From Pleurodeles waltl (Eukaryota > Chordata > Amphibia > Caudata > Salamandridae), in the NCBI RefSeq assembly GCF_031143425.1, contig NC_090446.1, positions 1,025,437,066-1,025,501,065 on the forward strand: 64,000 nucleotides of DNA, in the 5' to 3' direction. Positions within the stretch are counted from its first letter, which is position 1. Each line of letters starts with the position of its first letter. The notes beneath the pieces are model-generated. The model saw nothing but the letters and a program-made list of their open reading frames with translations, did not search any database and had not been told where the DNA came from. Positions 35,617-48,931 of this stretch are shown here, piece by piece. The translations under genes were made by a program, and so were the position numbers.

Positions 35617-37919
35617 GCGTTCCCCAAGTCTCCAGATACAAATGATACCTCACTTGTGTGGGTGGGCCTAGCGCCCGAGACAGGAAATGCCCCAAAACAC
35701 AACGAGGACGCATCACATTTTTTGATAGAAAACTGAGGTGTTTTTTAAAAAGTGCCTACCTGTAGATTTTGGCCTCTACTGTAGCTCAGCCGGCACCTAG
35801 GGAGACCTACCAAACCTGTGCATTTTTTTAAACTAGAGACCTAGGGGAATCCAAGATGGGGTGGGTTGTGGGGCTCTGACCAGGTTTTGTTACCCAGAAT
35901 CCTTTGCAAACCTCAGAATTTGGCTAAAAAAACACATTTTCCTCACATTTCGATGACAGAAAGTTCTGAAATCTGAGAGGAGCCACAAATGTCCTTCCAC
36001 CCAGTGTTCCCCAAAGTCTCCTGATTCAAATGATACCACACTTGTGTGGGTGGGACTAGCGCCCGCGACAGGAAATGCCCCAAAACACAATGAGGACGCA
36101 TCCCATTTTTTGACAGAAAACAGAGGTGTTTTTTGCAAAGTGCCTACCTGTAGATTTTGGCCTCTAGCTCAGCCGGCACCTAGAGAAACCTACCAAACCT
36201 GTGCATTTTTTAAAACTAGAGACCTAGGGGAATCCAAGATCAGGTGACTTGTGGGGCTCTGACCAGGTTCTGTTACCCAGAATCCTTTGCAAATCTCAAA
36301 ATGTGAGTAAAAAAAAAAATTTTCCTTACATTTCGGTGACAGAAAGTTCTGGAATCTGAGAGGAGCCACAAATCTTCTTCCACCCAGCGTTCACCCAAGT
36401 CTCCTGATAAGAATCATACCTCACTTGTGTGGGTAGGCCTTGCGCCCGCAACAGGAAATGCCCCAAAACACAACGAGGACACATCCCATTTTTTGACAGA
36501 AAACAGAGGTGTTTTTTGCAAAGTGCCTACCTGTAGATTTTGGCCTCTAGCTCAGCCGGCATCTAGGGAAACCTACCAAACCTGTGCATTTTTGAAAACT
36601 AGAGACCTAGGGGAATCCAAGATGGGGTGGGTTGTGGGGCTCTGACCAGGTTCTGTTACCCAGAATCCTTTGCAAACCTCAAAATCTGGCTAAGAAAACA
36701 CATTTTCCACACATTTCGATGACAGAGAGTTCTGGAATCTGAGAGGAGACACAAATTTCCTTCTACCCAGCGTTCCCTCAAGTCTCCCGATACAAATCAT
36801 ACCTCACTTGTGTGGGTAGGCCTAGCGCCAGCGGAAGGAATTACCCCAAAACACAACGTGGACACATCCCATATTTTGACAGAAAACAGAGGTGTTTTTT
36901 GCAAAGTGCCTACCTGTAGATTTTGGCCTCTAGATCAGCCGGCACCTAGGGAAACCTACCAAACCTGTGCATTTTTGAAAACTAGAGACCTAGGGGAATC
37001 CAAGATGGGGTGAGTTGTGGGGCTCTGACCAGGTTCTGTTACCCAGAATCCTTTGCAAACCTCAAAATTTGGCTAAAAAAACACATTTTCCTCACATTTC
37101 GGTGACAGAAAGTTCTGAAATCTGAGAGGAGCCACAAATGTCCTTCCACCCAGCGTTCCCCCAAGTCTCCTGATACAAATGATACCTCACTTGTGTGGGT
37201 GGGCCTAGCGCCCGCGACAGGAAGTGCCCCAAAATATAACGAGGACGCATCACATTTTTTGATAGAAAACTGAGGTGTTTTTTACAAAGTGCCTACCTGT
37301 AGATTTTGGCCTCTAGCTCAGCCGCCACCTAGGGAAACCTACCAAACCTGTCCATTTTTTAAAACTAGAGACCTAGGGGAATCCAAGATGGGGTGGGTTG
37401 TGGGGCTCTGACCAGGTTTTGTTACCCAGAATCCTTTGCAAACCTCAGAATTTTGCTAAAAAAACACATTTTCCTCATATTTCGATGACAGAAAGTTCTG
37501 AAATCTGAGAGGAGCCACAAATGTCCTTCCACCCAGTGTTCCCCCAAGTCTCCTGATACAAATGATACCACACTTGTGTGGGTGGGACTAGCGCCCGCGA
37601 CAGGAAATGCCCCAAAACACAATGAGGACGCATCCCATTTTTTGACAGAAAACAGATGTGTTTTTTGCAAAGTGCATACCTGTAGATTTTGGCCTCTAGC
37701 TCAGCCGCCACCTAGGGAAACCTACCAAACCTGTGCATTTTTGAAAACTAGAGACCTAGGGGAATCCAAGATGGGGTGGGTTGTGGGGCTCTGACCAGGT
37801 TCTGTTACCCAGAATCCTTTGCAAACCTCAAAATCTGGCTAAGAAAACAAATTTTCCTCACATTTCGATGACAGAGAGTTCTGGAATCTGAGAGGAGCCA
37901 CAAATTTACTTCTACCCAG
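35235..37919 (+). repeat. Higher-order repeat copy 4, internally deleted (7 monomers remain here)
   Basis: Starts: 35235 chimera, 35617 L, 36005 U, 36388 V, 36771 E', 37154 A, 37537 B. The eight monomers C W F G H I J K are replaced by one mosaic monomer, a net loss of seven. The distance between the B monomers at 34086 and 37537 is therefore 3451 bp (9 monomers) instead of 6135. After B the order departs from the HOR: a full E monomer follows instead of A'. Confidence 0.95.
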
Positions 37920-39450
37920 CGTTCCCTCAAGTCTCCCGATACAAATCATACCTCACTTGTGTGGGTAGGCCTAGCGCCCGCGGAAGGAATTACCCCAAAA
38001 CACAACGTGGACACATCCCATATTTTGACAGAAAACAGAGGTGTTTTTTGCAAAGTGCCTACCTGTAGATTTTGGCCTCTAGATCAGCCGGCACCTAGGG
38101 AAACCTACCAAACCTGTGCATTTTTTAAAACTAGAGACCTAGGGGAATCCAAGATGGGGTGACTTGTGGGGCTCTGACCAGGTTCTGTTACCCAGAATCC
38201 TTTGCAAACCTCAAAATTTGGCTAAAAAAACACATTTTCCTCACATTTCGGTGACAGAAAGTTCTGAAATCTGAGAGGAGCCACAAATGTCCTTCCACCC
38301 AGCGTTCCCCCAAGTCTCCTGATACAAATGATACCTCACTTGTGTGGGTGGGCCTAGCGCCCGCGACAGGAAATGCCCCAAAATATAACGAGGACGCATC
38401 ACATTTTTTGATAGAAAACTGAGGTGTTTTTTACAAAGTGCCTACCTGTAGATTTTGGCCTCTAGCTCAGCCGCCACCTAGGGAAACCTACCAAACCTGT
38501 CCATTTTTTAAAACTAGAGACCTAGGGGAATCCAAGATGGGGTGGGTTGTGGGGCTCTGACCAGGTTTTGTTACCCAGAATCCTTTGCAAACCTCAGAAT
38601 TTTGCTAAAAAAACACATTTTCCTCATATTTCGATGACAGAAAGTTCTGAAATCTGAGAGGAGCCACAAATGTCCTTCCACCCAGTGTTTCCCCAAGTCT
38701 CCTGATACAAATGATACCACACTTGTGTGGGTGGGACTAGCGCCAGCGACAGGAAATGCCCCAAAACACAATGAGGACGCATCCCATTTTTTGACAGAAA
38801 ACAGATGTGTTTTTTGCAAAGTGCATACCTGTAGATTTTGGCCTCTAGCTCAGCCGCCACCTAGGGAAACCTACCAAACCTGTCCATTTTTTAAAACTAG
38901 AGACCTAGGGGAATCCAAGATGGGGTGGGTTGTGGGGATCTGACCAGGTTCTGTTACCCAGAATCCTTTGCAAACCTCAAAATTTGGCTAAAAAAACACA
39001 TTTTCCTCACATTTCGGTGACAGAAAGTTCCGGAATCTGAGAGGAGCCACAAATTTCCTTTCACCCAGCGTTCCCCAAGGTTTCCCGATACAAATGATAT
39101 CTCACTTGTGTGGGTAGGTCTAGCGCCCGCGACAGGAAATGCCCCAAAACACAATGAGGACACATCCCATTTTTGACAGAAAACAGAGGTGTTTTTTGCA
39201 AAGTGCCTACCTGTAGATTTATGCCTCTAGCTCAGCCGGCACCTAGGGAAACCTACCAAACCTGTGTATTTTTGAAAACTAGAGACCTAGGGGAATCCAA
39301 GATGGGGTGACTTGTGGGGCTCTGACCAGGTTCTGTTACCCAGAATCCTTTGCAAACCTCAAAATTGGGCTAAAAAAAGACATTTTCCTCACATTTCGGT
39401 AAAAGAAAGTTCTGGAATCTGAGAGGAGCCAAACATTTCCTTCCACCCAG
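37920..39450 (+). repeat. Bridge segment E-A-B-M
   Basis: Starts: 37920 E, 38303 A, 38686 B, 39069 M. The B-E-A-B-M-type order at 37537-39450 recurs 6891 bp (18 monomers) downstream at 44428-46140. The B at 38686 carries GTGTTTCCCC, also seen at the front of the chimera at 35235 and absent from most other B copies. M has GATTTATGCC instead of GATTTTGGCC, a change shared with the M at 45960 but not with the M monomers at 6894 or 58188. Confidence 0.9.
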
Positions 39451-41365
39451 CGTTCCCCCAAGTCTCCCGATAAAAATGATACCTCAGTTGTGTGGGTGGG
39501 CCTAGCGCCTAGAACAGGTAATGCCCCAAAATACGACGTGGACACATCCCATATTTTGACGGAAAACAGAGGTTTTTTTTGCAAAGTGCCTACCTGTAGA
39601 TTTTGGCCTCTAGCTCAGCCGGCACCTAGGGAGTCCTACCAAACCTGTGCATTTTTTAAAACTAGAGACCTAGGGGAGTCCAAGATGGGGTGGGTTGTGG
39701 GGCTCTGACCAGGTTGTGTTACCCAGAATCCTTTGCAAACCTCAAAATTTTGGTAAAAAAACACATTTTCCTCACATTTCGGTGACAGAAAGTTCTGGAA
39801 TCTGAGAGGAGCCACAAATTTCCTTCCACCCAGCGTTCCCCCAAGTTTCCCGATACAACTGATACCTCACTTGTGTGGGTAGGCCTAGCGCCCGCGACAG
39901 GAAATGCCCCAAAACAGAACGAGGTCACATCCCATTTTTTGACAGAAAACAGAGGTGTTTTTTGCAAAGTGCCTACCTGTAGATTTTGGCCTATAGCTCA
40001 GCACATACCTAGGGAAACCTACCAAACCTGTGCATTTTTTAAAACTAGAGACCGAGGGGAATCCAATATGGGCGGACTTGTGGGGCTCTGACCAGGTTCT
40101 GTTAGCCAGAATCCTTTGCAAACCTCAAAATTTGGCAAAAAAAACACATTTTCCTCACATTTCGGTGACAGAAAGTTCTGGAATCTGAGAGGAGCCAAAC
40201 ATTTCCTTCCACCCAGCGTTCCCCCAAGTCTCCTGATAAAAATGATACCTCACTTGTGTGGGTAGGTCTAGCGCCCGCGACAGGAAATGCCCCAAAACAC
40301 AACGAGGACACATCCCATTTTTGACAGAAAACAGAGGTGTTTTTTGCAAAGTGCCTACCTGTAGATTTTGGCCTCTAGCTCAGCCGGCACCTAGGGAAAC
40401 CTACCAAACCTGTGTATTTTTGAAAACTAGAGACCTAGGGGAATCCAAGATGGGGTGACTTGTGGGGCTCTGACCAGGTTCTGTTACCCAGAATCCTTTG
40501 CAAACATCAAAATTGGGCTAAAAAAACACATTTTCCTCACATTTCGGTAAAAGAAAGTTCTGGAATCTGAGAGGAGCCAAACATTTCCTTCCACCCAGCG
40601 TTCCCCCAAGTCTCCCGATAAAAATGATACCTCAGTTGTGTGGGTGGGCATAGCGCCTAGAACAGGTAATGCCCCAAAATACGACGAGGACACATCCCAT
40701 ATTTTGACGGAAAACAGAGGTGTTTTTTGCAAAGTGCCTACCTGTAGATTTTGGCCTCTAGCTCAGCCGGCACCTAGGGAGTCCTACCAAACCTGTGCAT
40801 TTTTTTAAACTAGAGACCTAGGGGAGTCCAAGATGGGGTGGGTTGTGGGGCTCTGACCAGGTTATGTTACCCAGAGTCCTTTGCAAACCTCAAAATTTGG
40901 CTTAAAAAACACATTTTCCTCACATTTCGGTGACAGAAAGTTCTGGAATCTGAGAGGAGCCACAAATTTCCTTCCACCCAGCGTTCCCCCAAGTCTCCTG
41001 ATAAAATTGATACCTCACTTGTGTGGGTAGGCCTAGCGCACGCGACAGGAAATGCCCCAAATCACAACGTGAACAGCATCCCATTTTTTGACAGAAAACA
41101 GAGGTGTTTTTTGCAATGTGCCTACCTGTAGTTTTTTGCCTCTAGCTCAGCCGGCACCCAGGGAAACCTACCAAACCTGTGTATTTTTGAAAACTAGAGA
41201 CCTAGGGGAATCCAAGATGGGGTGACTTGTGGGGCTCTGACCAGGTTCTGTTACCCAGAATCCTTTGCAAACCTCAAAATTGGGCTAAAAAAAGACATTT
41301 TCCTCACATTTCGGTAAAAGAAAGTTCTGGAATCTGAGAGGAGCCAAACATTTCCTTCCACCCAG
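39451..41365 (+). repeat. Five-monomer duplication, left copy (N-O-P-N'-Q', 1915 bp)
   Basis: Starts: 39451 N, 39834 O, 40217 P, 40599 N', 40982 Q'. It is followed immediately by a second copy with the same order offset by 1915 bp. The last monomer is modified: Q' has one extra base (GAACAGCATCC, near 41071), and its right half carries the P-type GTGTATTTTTG. That makes it the fusion point between Q and the next N. Confidence 0.93.
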
Positions 41366-43278
41366 CGTTCCCCCAAGTCTCCCGATAAAAATGATACCTC
41401 AGTTGTGTGGGTGGGCCTAGCGCCTAGAACAGGTAATGCCCCAAAATACGACGTGGACACATCCCATATTTTGACGGAAAACAGAGGTTTTTTTTGCAAA
41501 GTGCCTACCTGTAGATTTTGGCCTCTAGCTCAGCCGGCACCTAGGGAGTCCTACCAAACCTGTGCATTTTTTAAAACTAGAGACCTAGGGGAGTCCAAGA
41601 TGGGGTGGGTTGTGGGGCTCTGACCAGGTTGTGTTACCCAGAATCCTTTGCAAACCTCAAAATTTGGGTAAAAAAACACATTTTCCTCACATTTCGGTGA
41701 CAGAAAGTTCTGGAATCTGAGAGGAGCCACAAATTTCCTTCCACCCAGCGTTCCCCCAAGTTTCCCGATACAACTGATACCTCACTTGTGTGGGTAGGCC
41801 TAGCGCCCGCGACAGGAAATGCCCCAAAACAGAACGAGGTCACATCCCATTTTTTGACAGAAAACAGAGGTGTTTTTTGCAAAGTGCCTACCTGTAGATT
41901 TTGGCCTATAGCTCAGCACATACCTAGGGAAACCTACCAAACCTGTGCATTTTTTAAAACTAGAGACCGAGGGGAATCCAATATGGGCGGACTTGTGGGG
42001 CTCTGACCAGGTTCTGTTAGCCAGAATCCTTTGCAAACCTCAAAATTTGGCAAAAAAAACACATTTTCCTCACATTTCGGTGACAGAAAGTTCTGGAATC
42101 TGAGAGGAGCCAAACATTTCCTTCCACCCAGCGTTCCCCCAAGTCTCCTGATAAAAATTATACCTCACTTGTGTGGGTAGGTCTAGCGCCCGCGACAGGA
42201 AATGCCCCAAAACACAACGAGGACACATCCCATTTTTGACAGAAAACAGAGGTGTTTTTTGCAAAGTGCCTACCTGTAGATTTTGGCCTCTAGCTCAGCC
42301 GGCACCTAGGGAAACCTACCAAACCTGTGTATTTTTGAAAACTAGAGACCTAGGGGAATCCAAGATGGGGTGACTTGTGGGGCTCTGATCAGGTTCTGTT
42401 ACCCAGAATCCTTTGCAAACATCAAAATTGGGCTAAAAAAACACATTTTCCTCACATTTCGGTAAAAGAAAGTTCTGGAATCTGAGAGGAGCCAAACATT
42501 TCCTTCCACCCAGCGTTCCCCCAAGTCTCCCGATAAAAATGATACCTCAGTTGTGTGGGTGGGCATAGCGCCTAGAACAGGTAATGCCCCAAAATACGAC
42601 GTGGACACATCCCATATTTTGACGGAAAACAGAGGTGTTTTTTGCAAAGTGCCTACCTGTAGATTTTGGCCTCTAGCTCAGCCGGCACCTAGGGAGTCCT
42701 ACCAAACCTGTGCATTTTTTTAAACTAGAGACCTAGGGGAGTCCAAGATGGGGTGGGTTGTGGGGCTCTGACCAGGTTATGTTACCCAGAGTCCTTTGCA
42801 AACCTCAAAATTTGGCTAAAAAAACACATTTTCCTCACATTTCGGTGACAGAAAGTTCTGGAATCTGAGAGGAGCCACAAATTTCCTTCCACCCAGCGTT
42901 CCCCCAAGTCTCCTGATAAAATTGATACCTCACTTGTGTGGGTAGGCCTAGCGCACGCGACAGGAAATGCCCCAAAACACAACGTGAACACATCCCATTT
43001 TTTGACAGAAAACAGAGGTGTTTTTTGCAATGTGCCTACCTGTAGTTTTTTGCCTCTAGCTCAGCCGGCACCCAGGGAAACCTACCAAACCTGTCCGTTT
43101 TTGAAAACTAGAGACCTAGGGGAATCCAAGATGGGGTGACTTGTGGGGCTCTGACCAGGTTCTGTTACCCAGAATCCTTTGTAAACCTCAAAATTTGGCT
43201 AAAAAAACAAATTTTCCTCACATTTCGGTGACAGAAAGTTCTGGAATCTGAGAGGAGCCCACATTTCCTTCCACCCAG
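41366..43278 (+). repeat. Five-monomer duplication, right copy (N-O-P-N'-Q)
   Basis: Starts: 41366 N, 41749 O, 42132 P, 42514 N', 42897 Q. It is nearly identical to the left copy, and both share an unusually long T run (GGTTTTTTTTGC) in N that is absent from N at 7276. Differences include ACGACGAGG versus ACGACGTGG in N', and CTCTGATCAGG near 42389 in the right copy. Q here is complete and continues into R, as in the first M-to-X module. Confidence 0.93.
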
Positions 43279-45959
43279 CGTTCCCCCAAGTCTCCCGATA
43301 CAAATGATACCTCACTTGTGTGGGTAGGCCTAGCGCCCGCGACAGGAGATGCTCCAAAACACAACGTGGACACATCCCATTTTTGGGTAGAAAGCAGAGG
43401 TGTTTTTTGCAAAGTGCCTACCTGTAGGTTTTGGCCTCTAGCTCAGCCGGTATCTAGGGAAACCTACCAAACCTGTGCATTTCTGAAAACTAGAGACCTA
43501 GGGAAATCCAAGATGGGGTGACTTGTGGGGCTCTGACCAGGTTCTGTTACCCAGGATCCTTTGCAACCCTGAAATTTGGCTAAAAAAACACATTTTCCTC
43601 ACATTTCGGTTACAGAAAGTTCTGGAATCTGAGAGGAGCCACAAATTTCCTTCCACCCAGCGTTCCCCCAAGTCTCCCGATAAAAATGATACCTCACTTG
43701 TGTGGGTGGGCCTAGCACCCACAACAGGTAATGCCCCAAAACATGACGTGGACACATCACATTTTTTGACAGAAAACTGAGGTTTTTTTTTCCAAGTGCC
43801 TACTTGTAGATTTTGGCCTCTAGCTCAGCCGGCACCTAGGGAAACCTACCAAACCTGTGCATTTCTGAAAACTAGAGACCTAGGGAAATCCAAGATGGGG
43901 TGACTTGTGGGGCTCTGACCAGGTTCTGTTACCCAGAATCTTTTTGCAAACCTCAAAATTTGGCTAAAAAAACACATTTTCCTCACATTTCGGTGACAGA
44001 AAGTTCTGGAATCTGAGAGGAGCCACAAATTTCCTTCCACCCAGCGTTCCCCCAAGTCTCCTGATACAAATGATACCTCACTTGTGTGGGTGGGCCTAGC
44101 GCCTGCGACAGGAAATGCCCCAAAATATAACGAGGACGCATCACATTTTTTGATAGAAAACTGAGGTGTTTTTTACAAAGTGCCTACCTGTAGATTTTGG
44201 CCTCTAGCTCAGCCGCCACCTAGGGAAACCTACCAAACCTGTCCATTTTTTAAAACTAGAGACCTAGGGGAATCCAAGATGGGGTGGGTTGTGGGGCTCT
44301 GACCAGGTTTTGTTACCCAGAATCCTTTGCAAACCTCAGAATTTTGCTAAAAAAACAAATTTTCCTCATATTTCGATGACAGAAAGTTCTGAAATCTGAG
44401 AGGAGCCACAAATGTCTTTCCACCCAGTGTTCCCCCAAGTCTCCTGATACAAATGATACCACACTTGTGTGGGTGGGACTAGCGCCCGCGACAGGAAATG
44501 CCCCAAAACACAATGAGGACGCATCCCATTTTTTAACAGAAAACAGATGTGTTTTTTGCAAAGTGCATACCTGTAGATTTTGGCCTCTAGCTCAGCCGCC
44601 ACCTAGGGAAACCTACCAAACCTGTGCATTTTTGAAAACTAGAGACCTAGGGGAATCCAAGATGGGGTGGGTTGTGGGGCTCTGACCAGGTTCTGTTACC
44701 CAGAATCCTTTGCAAACCTCAAAATCTGGCTAAGAAAACAAATTTTCCTCACATTTCGATGACAGAGAGTTCTGGAATCTGAGAGGAGCCACAAATTTAC
44801 TTCTACCCAGCGTTCCCTCAAGTCTCCCGATACAAATCATACCTCACTTGTGTGGGTAGGCCTAGCGCCCGCGGAAGGAATTACCCCAAAACACAACGTG
44901 GACACATCCCATATTTTGACAGAAACCAGAGGTGTTTTTTGCAAAGGGCCTACCTGTAGATTTTGGCCTCTAGATCAGCCGGCACCTAGGGAAACCTACC
45001 AAACCTGTGCATTTTTTAAAACTAGAGACCTAGGGGAATCCAAGATGGGGTGACTTGTGGGGCTCTGACCAGGTTCTGTTACCCAGAATCCTTTGCAAAC
45101 CTCAAAATTTGGCTAAAAAAACACATTTTCCTCACATTTCGGTGACAGAAAGTTCTGAAATCTGAGAGGAGCCACAAATGTCCTTCCACCCAGCGTTCCC
45201 CCAGGTCTCCTGATACAAATGATACCTCACTTGTGTGGGTGGGCCTAGCGCCCGCGACAGGAAATGCCCCAAAATATAACGAGGACGCATCACATTTTTT
45301 GATAGAAAACTGAGGTGTTTTTTACAAAGTGCCTACCTGTAGATTTTGGCCTCTAGCTCAGCCGCCACCTAGGGAATCCTACCAAACCTGTCCATTTTTT
45401 AAAACTAGAGACCTAGGGGAATCCAAGATGGGGTGGGTTGTGGGGCTCTGACCAGGTTTTGTTACCCAGAATCCTTTGCAAACCTCAGAATTTTGCTAAA
45501 AAAACACATTTTCCTCATATTTCGATGACAGAAAGTTCTGAAATCTGAGAGGAGCCACAAATGTCCTTCCACCCAGTGTTCCCCCAAGTCTCCTGATACA
45601 AATGATACCACACTTGTGTGGGTGGGACTAGCGCCCGCGACAGGAAATGCCCCAAAACACAATGAGGACGCATCCCATTTTTTGACAAAAAACAGATGTG
45701 TTTTTTGCAAAGTGCATACCTGTAGATTTTGGCCTCTAGCTCAGCCGCCACCTAGGGAAACCTACCAAACCTGTCCATTTTTTAAAACTAGAGACCTAGG
45801 GGAATCCAAGATGGGGTGGGTTGTGGGGCTCTGACCAGGTTCTGTTACCCAGAATCCTTTGCAAACCTCAAAATTTGGCTAAAAAAACACATTTTCCTCA
45901 CATTTCGGTGACAGAAAGTTCCGGAATCTGAGAGGAGCCACAAATTTCCTTTCACCCAG
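43279..45959 (+). repeat. R-S segment joined to A-B-E-A-B
   Basis: Starts: 43279 R, 43661 S, 44045 A, 44428 B, 44811 E, 45194 A, 45577 B. R and S match 9189-9954 and 47489-48254. After S, where T is expected, the sequence switches near 44045 to an A monomer (AATATAACGAGG, CCGCC). The A monomer at 44045 has GCGCCTGCGAC, a C-to-T change in the CpG core. The B copy at 44428 has a CCCATTTTTTAACAG change. Confidence 0.9.
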
Positions 45960-46341
45960 CGTTCCCCAAGGTTTCCCGATACAAATGATATCTCACTTGT
46001 GTGGGTAGGTCTAGCGCCCGCGACAGGAAATGCCCCAAAACACAATGAGGACACATCCCATTTTTGATAGAAAACAGAGGTGTTTTTTGCAAAGTGCCTA
46101 CCTGTAGATTTATGCCTCTAGCTCAGCCGGCACCTAGGGAATCCTACCAAACCTGTGCATTTTTTAAAACTAGAGACCTAGGGGAGTCCAAGATGGTGTG
46201 GGTTGTGGGGCTCTGACCAGGTTGTGTTACCCAGAATCCTTTGCAAACCTCAAAATTTGGGTAAAAAAACACATTTTCCTCACATTTCGGTGACAGAAAG
46301 TTCTGGAATCTGAGAGGAGCCACAAATTTCCTTCCACCCAG
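45960..46341 (+). repeat. Chimeric monomer M/N
   Basis: The left part is M (GATATCTCAC, TTTTTGATAGAAAAC, GATTTATGCC). From about 46138 the monomer carries N features (GGAATCCTACC, GGGGAGTCCAAG, CAGGTTGTGTTACCC) and continues into O. At 39069-39833 the corresponding sequences occupy two separate monomers, so one monomer has been lost here. Confidence 0.88.
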
Positions 46342-48927
46342 CGTTCCCCCAAGTTTCCCGATACAACTGATACCTCACTTGTGTGGGTAGGCCTAGCGCC
46401 CGCGACAGGAAATGCCCCAAAACAGAACGAGGTCACATCCCATTTTTTGACAGAAAACAGAGGTGTTTTTTGCAAAGTGCCTACCTGTAGATTTTGGCCT
46501 ATAGCTCAGCACATACCTAGGGAAACCTACCAAACCTGTGCATTTTTTAAAACTAGAGACCGAGGGGAATCCAATATGGGCGGACTTGTGGGGCTCTGAC
46601 CAGGTTCTGTTAGCCAGAATCCTTTGCAAACCTCAAAATTTGGCAAAAAAAACACATTTTCCTCACATTTCGGTGACAGAAAGTTCTGGAATCTGAGAGG
46701 AGCCAAACATTTCCTTCCACCCAGCGTTCCCCCAAGTCTCCTGATAAAAATGATACCTCACTTGTGTGGGTAGGTCTAGCGCCCGCGACAGGAAATGCCC
46801 CAAAACACAACGAGGACACATCCCATTTTTGACAGAAAACAGAGGTGTTTTTTGCCAAGTGCCTACCTGTAGATTTTGGCCTCTAGCTCAGCCGGCACCT
46901 AGGGAAACCTACCAAACCTGTGTATTTTTGAAAACTAGAGACCTAGGGGAATCCAAGATGGGGTGACTTGTGGGGCTCTGACCAGGTTCTGTTACCCAGA
47001 ATCCTTTGCAAACATCAAAATTGGGCTAAAAAAACACATTTTCCTCACATTTCGGTGACAGAAAGTTTTGGAATCTGAGAGGAGCCACAAATTTCCTTCC
47101 ACCCAGCGTTCCCCCAAGTCTCCTGATAAAATTGATACCTCACTTGTGTGGGTAGGCCTAGCGCACGCGACAGGAAATGCCCCAAAACACAACGTGAACA
47201 CATCCCATTTTTTGACAGAAAACAGAGGTGTTTTTTGCAATGTGCCTACCTGTAGTTTTTTGCCTCTAGCTCAGCCGGCACCCAGGGAAACCTACCAAAC
47301 CTGTCCGTTTTTGAAAACTAGAGACCTAGGGGAATCCAAGATGGGGTGACTTGTGGGGCTCTGACCAGGTTCTGTTACCCAGAATCCTTTGTAAACCTCA
47401 AAATTTGGCTAAAAAAACAAATTTTCCTCACATTTCGGTGACAGAAAGTTCTGGAATCTGAGAGGAGCCCACATTTCCTTCCACCCAGCGTTCCCCCAAG
47501 TCTCCCGATACAAATGATACCTCACTTGTGTGGGTAGGCCTAGCGCCCGCGACAGGAGATGCTCCAAAACACAACGTGGACACATCCCATTTTTGGGTAG
47601 AAAGCAGAGGTGTTTTTTGCAAAGTGCCTACCTGTAGGTTTTGGCCTCTAGCTCAGCCGGTATCTAGGGAAACCTACCAAACCTGTGCATTTCTGAAAAC
47701 TAGAGACCTAGGGAAATCCAAGATGGGGTGACTTGTGGGGCTCTGACCAGGTTCTGTTACCCAGGATCCTTTGCAACCCTGAAATTTGGCTAAAAAAACA
47801 CATTTTCCTCACATTTCGGTTACAGAAAGTTCTGGAATCTGAGAGGAGCCACAAATTTCCTTCCACCCAGCGTTCCCCCAAGTCTCCCGATAAAAATGAT
47901 ACCTCACTTGTGTGGGTGGGCCTAGCACCCACAACAGGTAATGCCCCAAAACACGACGTGGACACATCACATTTTTTGACAGAAAACTGAGGTTTTTTTT
48001 TCCAAGTGCCTACTTGTAGATTTTGGCCTCTAGCTCAGCCGGCACCTAGGGAAACCTACCAAACCTGTGCATTTCTGAAAACTAGAGACCTAGGGAAATC
48101 CAAGATGGGGTGACTTGTGGGGCTCTGACCAGGTTCTGTTACCCAGAATCTTTTTGCAAACCTCAAAATTTGGCTAAAAAAACACATTTTCCTCACATTT
48201 CGGTGACAGAAAGTTCTGGAATCTGAGAGGAGCCACAAATTTCCTTCCACCCAGCGTTCCCTCAAGCCTCCTGATAAAACTGATACCTCACTTCTGTGGG
48301 TAGGCCTAGCGCCCGCGACAGGAAATGCCCCAAAACACAACGAGGACACATCCCATTTTTTGACTGAAAACAGAGGTGTTTTTTGCAAAGTGCCTACCTG
48401 TAGATTTTGGCCTTTAGCTCAGCCGGCACCTAGGGAAACCTACCAAACCTGTGCATTTTTGAAAACTAGAGACCTAGGGGAATCCAAGATGGGGTGACTT
48501 GTGGGGCTCTGACCAGGTTCTGTTACCCAGAATCCTTTGCAAACCTCAAAATTTATCTAAAAAAACACATTTTCCTCACTTTTCGGTGACAGCAAGTTCT
48601 GGAATCTGAGAGGAGCCACAAATTTCCTTCCACCCAGTGTTCTCCCAAGTCTCCAGATACAAATGATACCTCACTTGTGTGGGTGGGCCTAGCGCCCGCG
48701 ACAGGAAATGCCCCAAAACACAACGTGGACACATCCGATTTTTTGACAGAAAACAGAGGTGTTTTTTGCAATGTGCCTACCTGTAGTTTTTTGCCTCTAG
48801 CTTATCCGGCACCTAGGGAAACCTACCAAACCTGTCCGTTTTTGAAAACTAGAGACCTAGGGGAATCCAAGATAGGGTGATTTGTGGGGCTCTGACCAGG
48901 TTCTGTTACCCAGAATCCTTTGCAAAC

Positions 48928-48931
48928 CTTC
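48928..48931 (+). other. 26-bp deletion junction, second occurrence
   Basis: The same deletion as at 11012, again at the X-to-C boundary, giving a 357-bp interval (48677 to 49034) and the same adjacent CAATGAC change. Two independent identical deletions in equivalent monomers are unlikely, so this marks common descent of the two X-C junctions. Confidence 0.95.
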
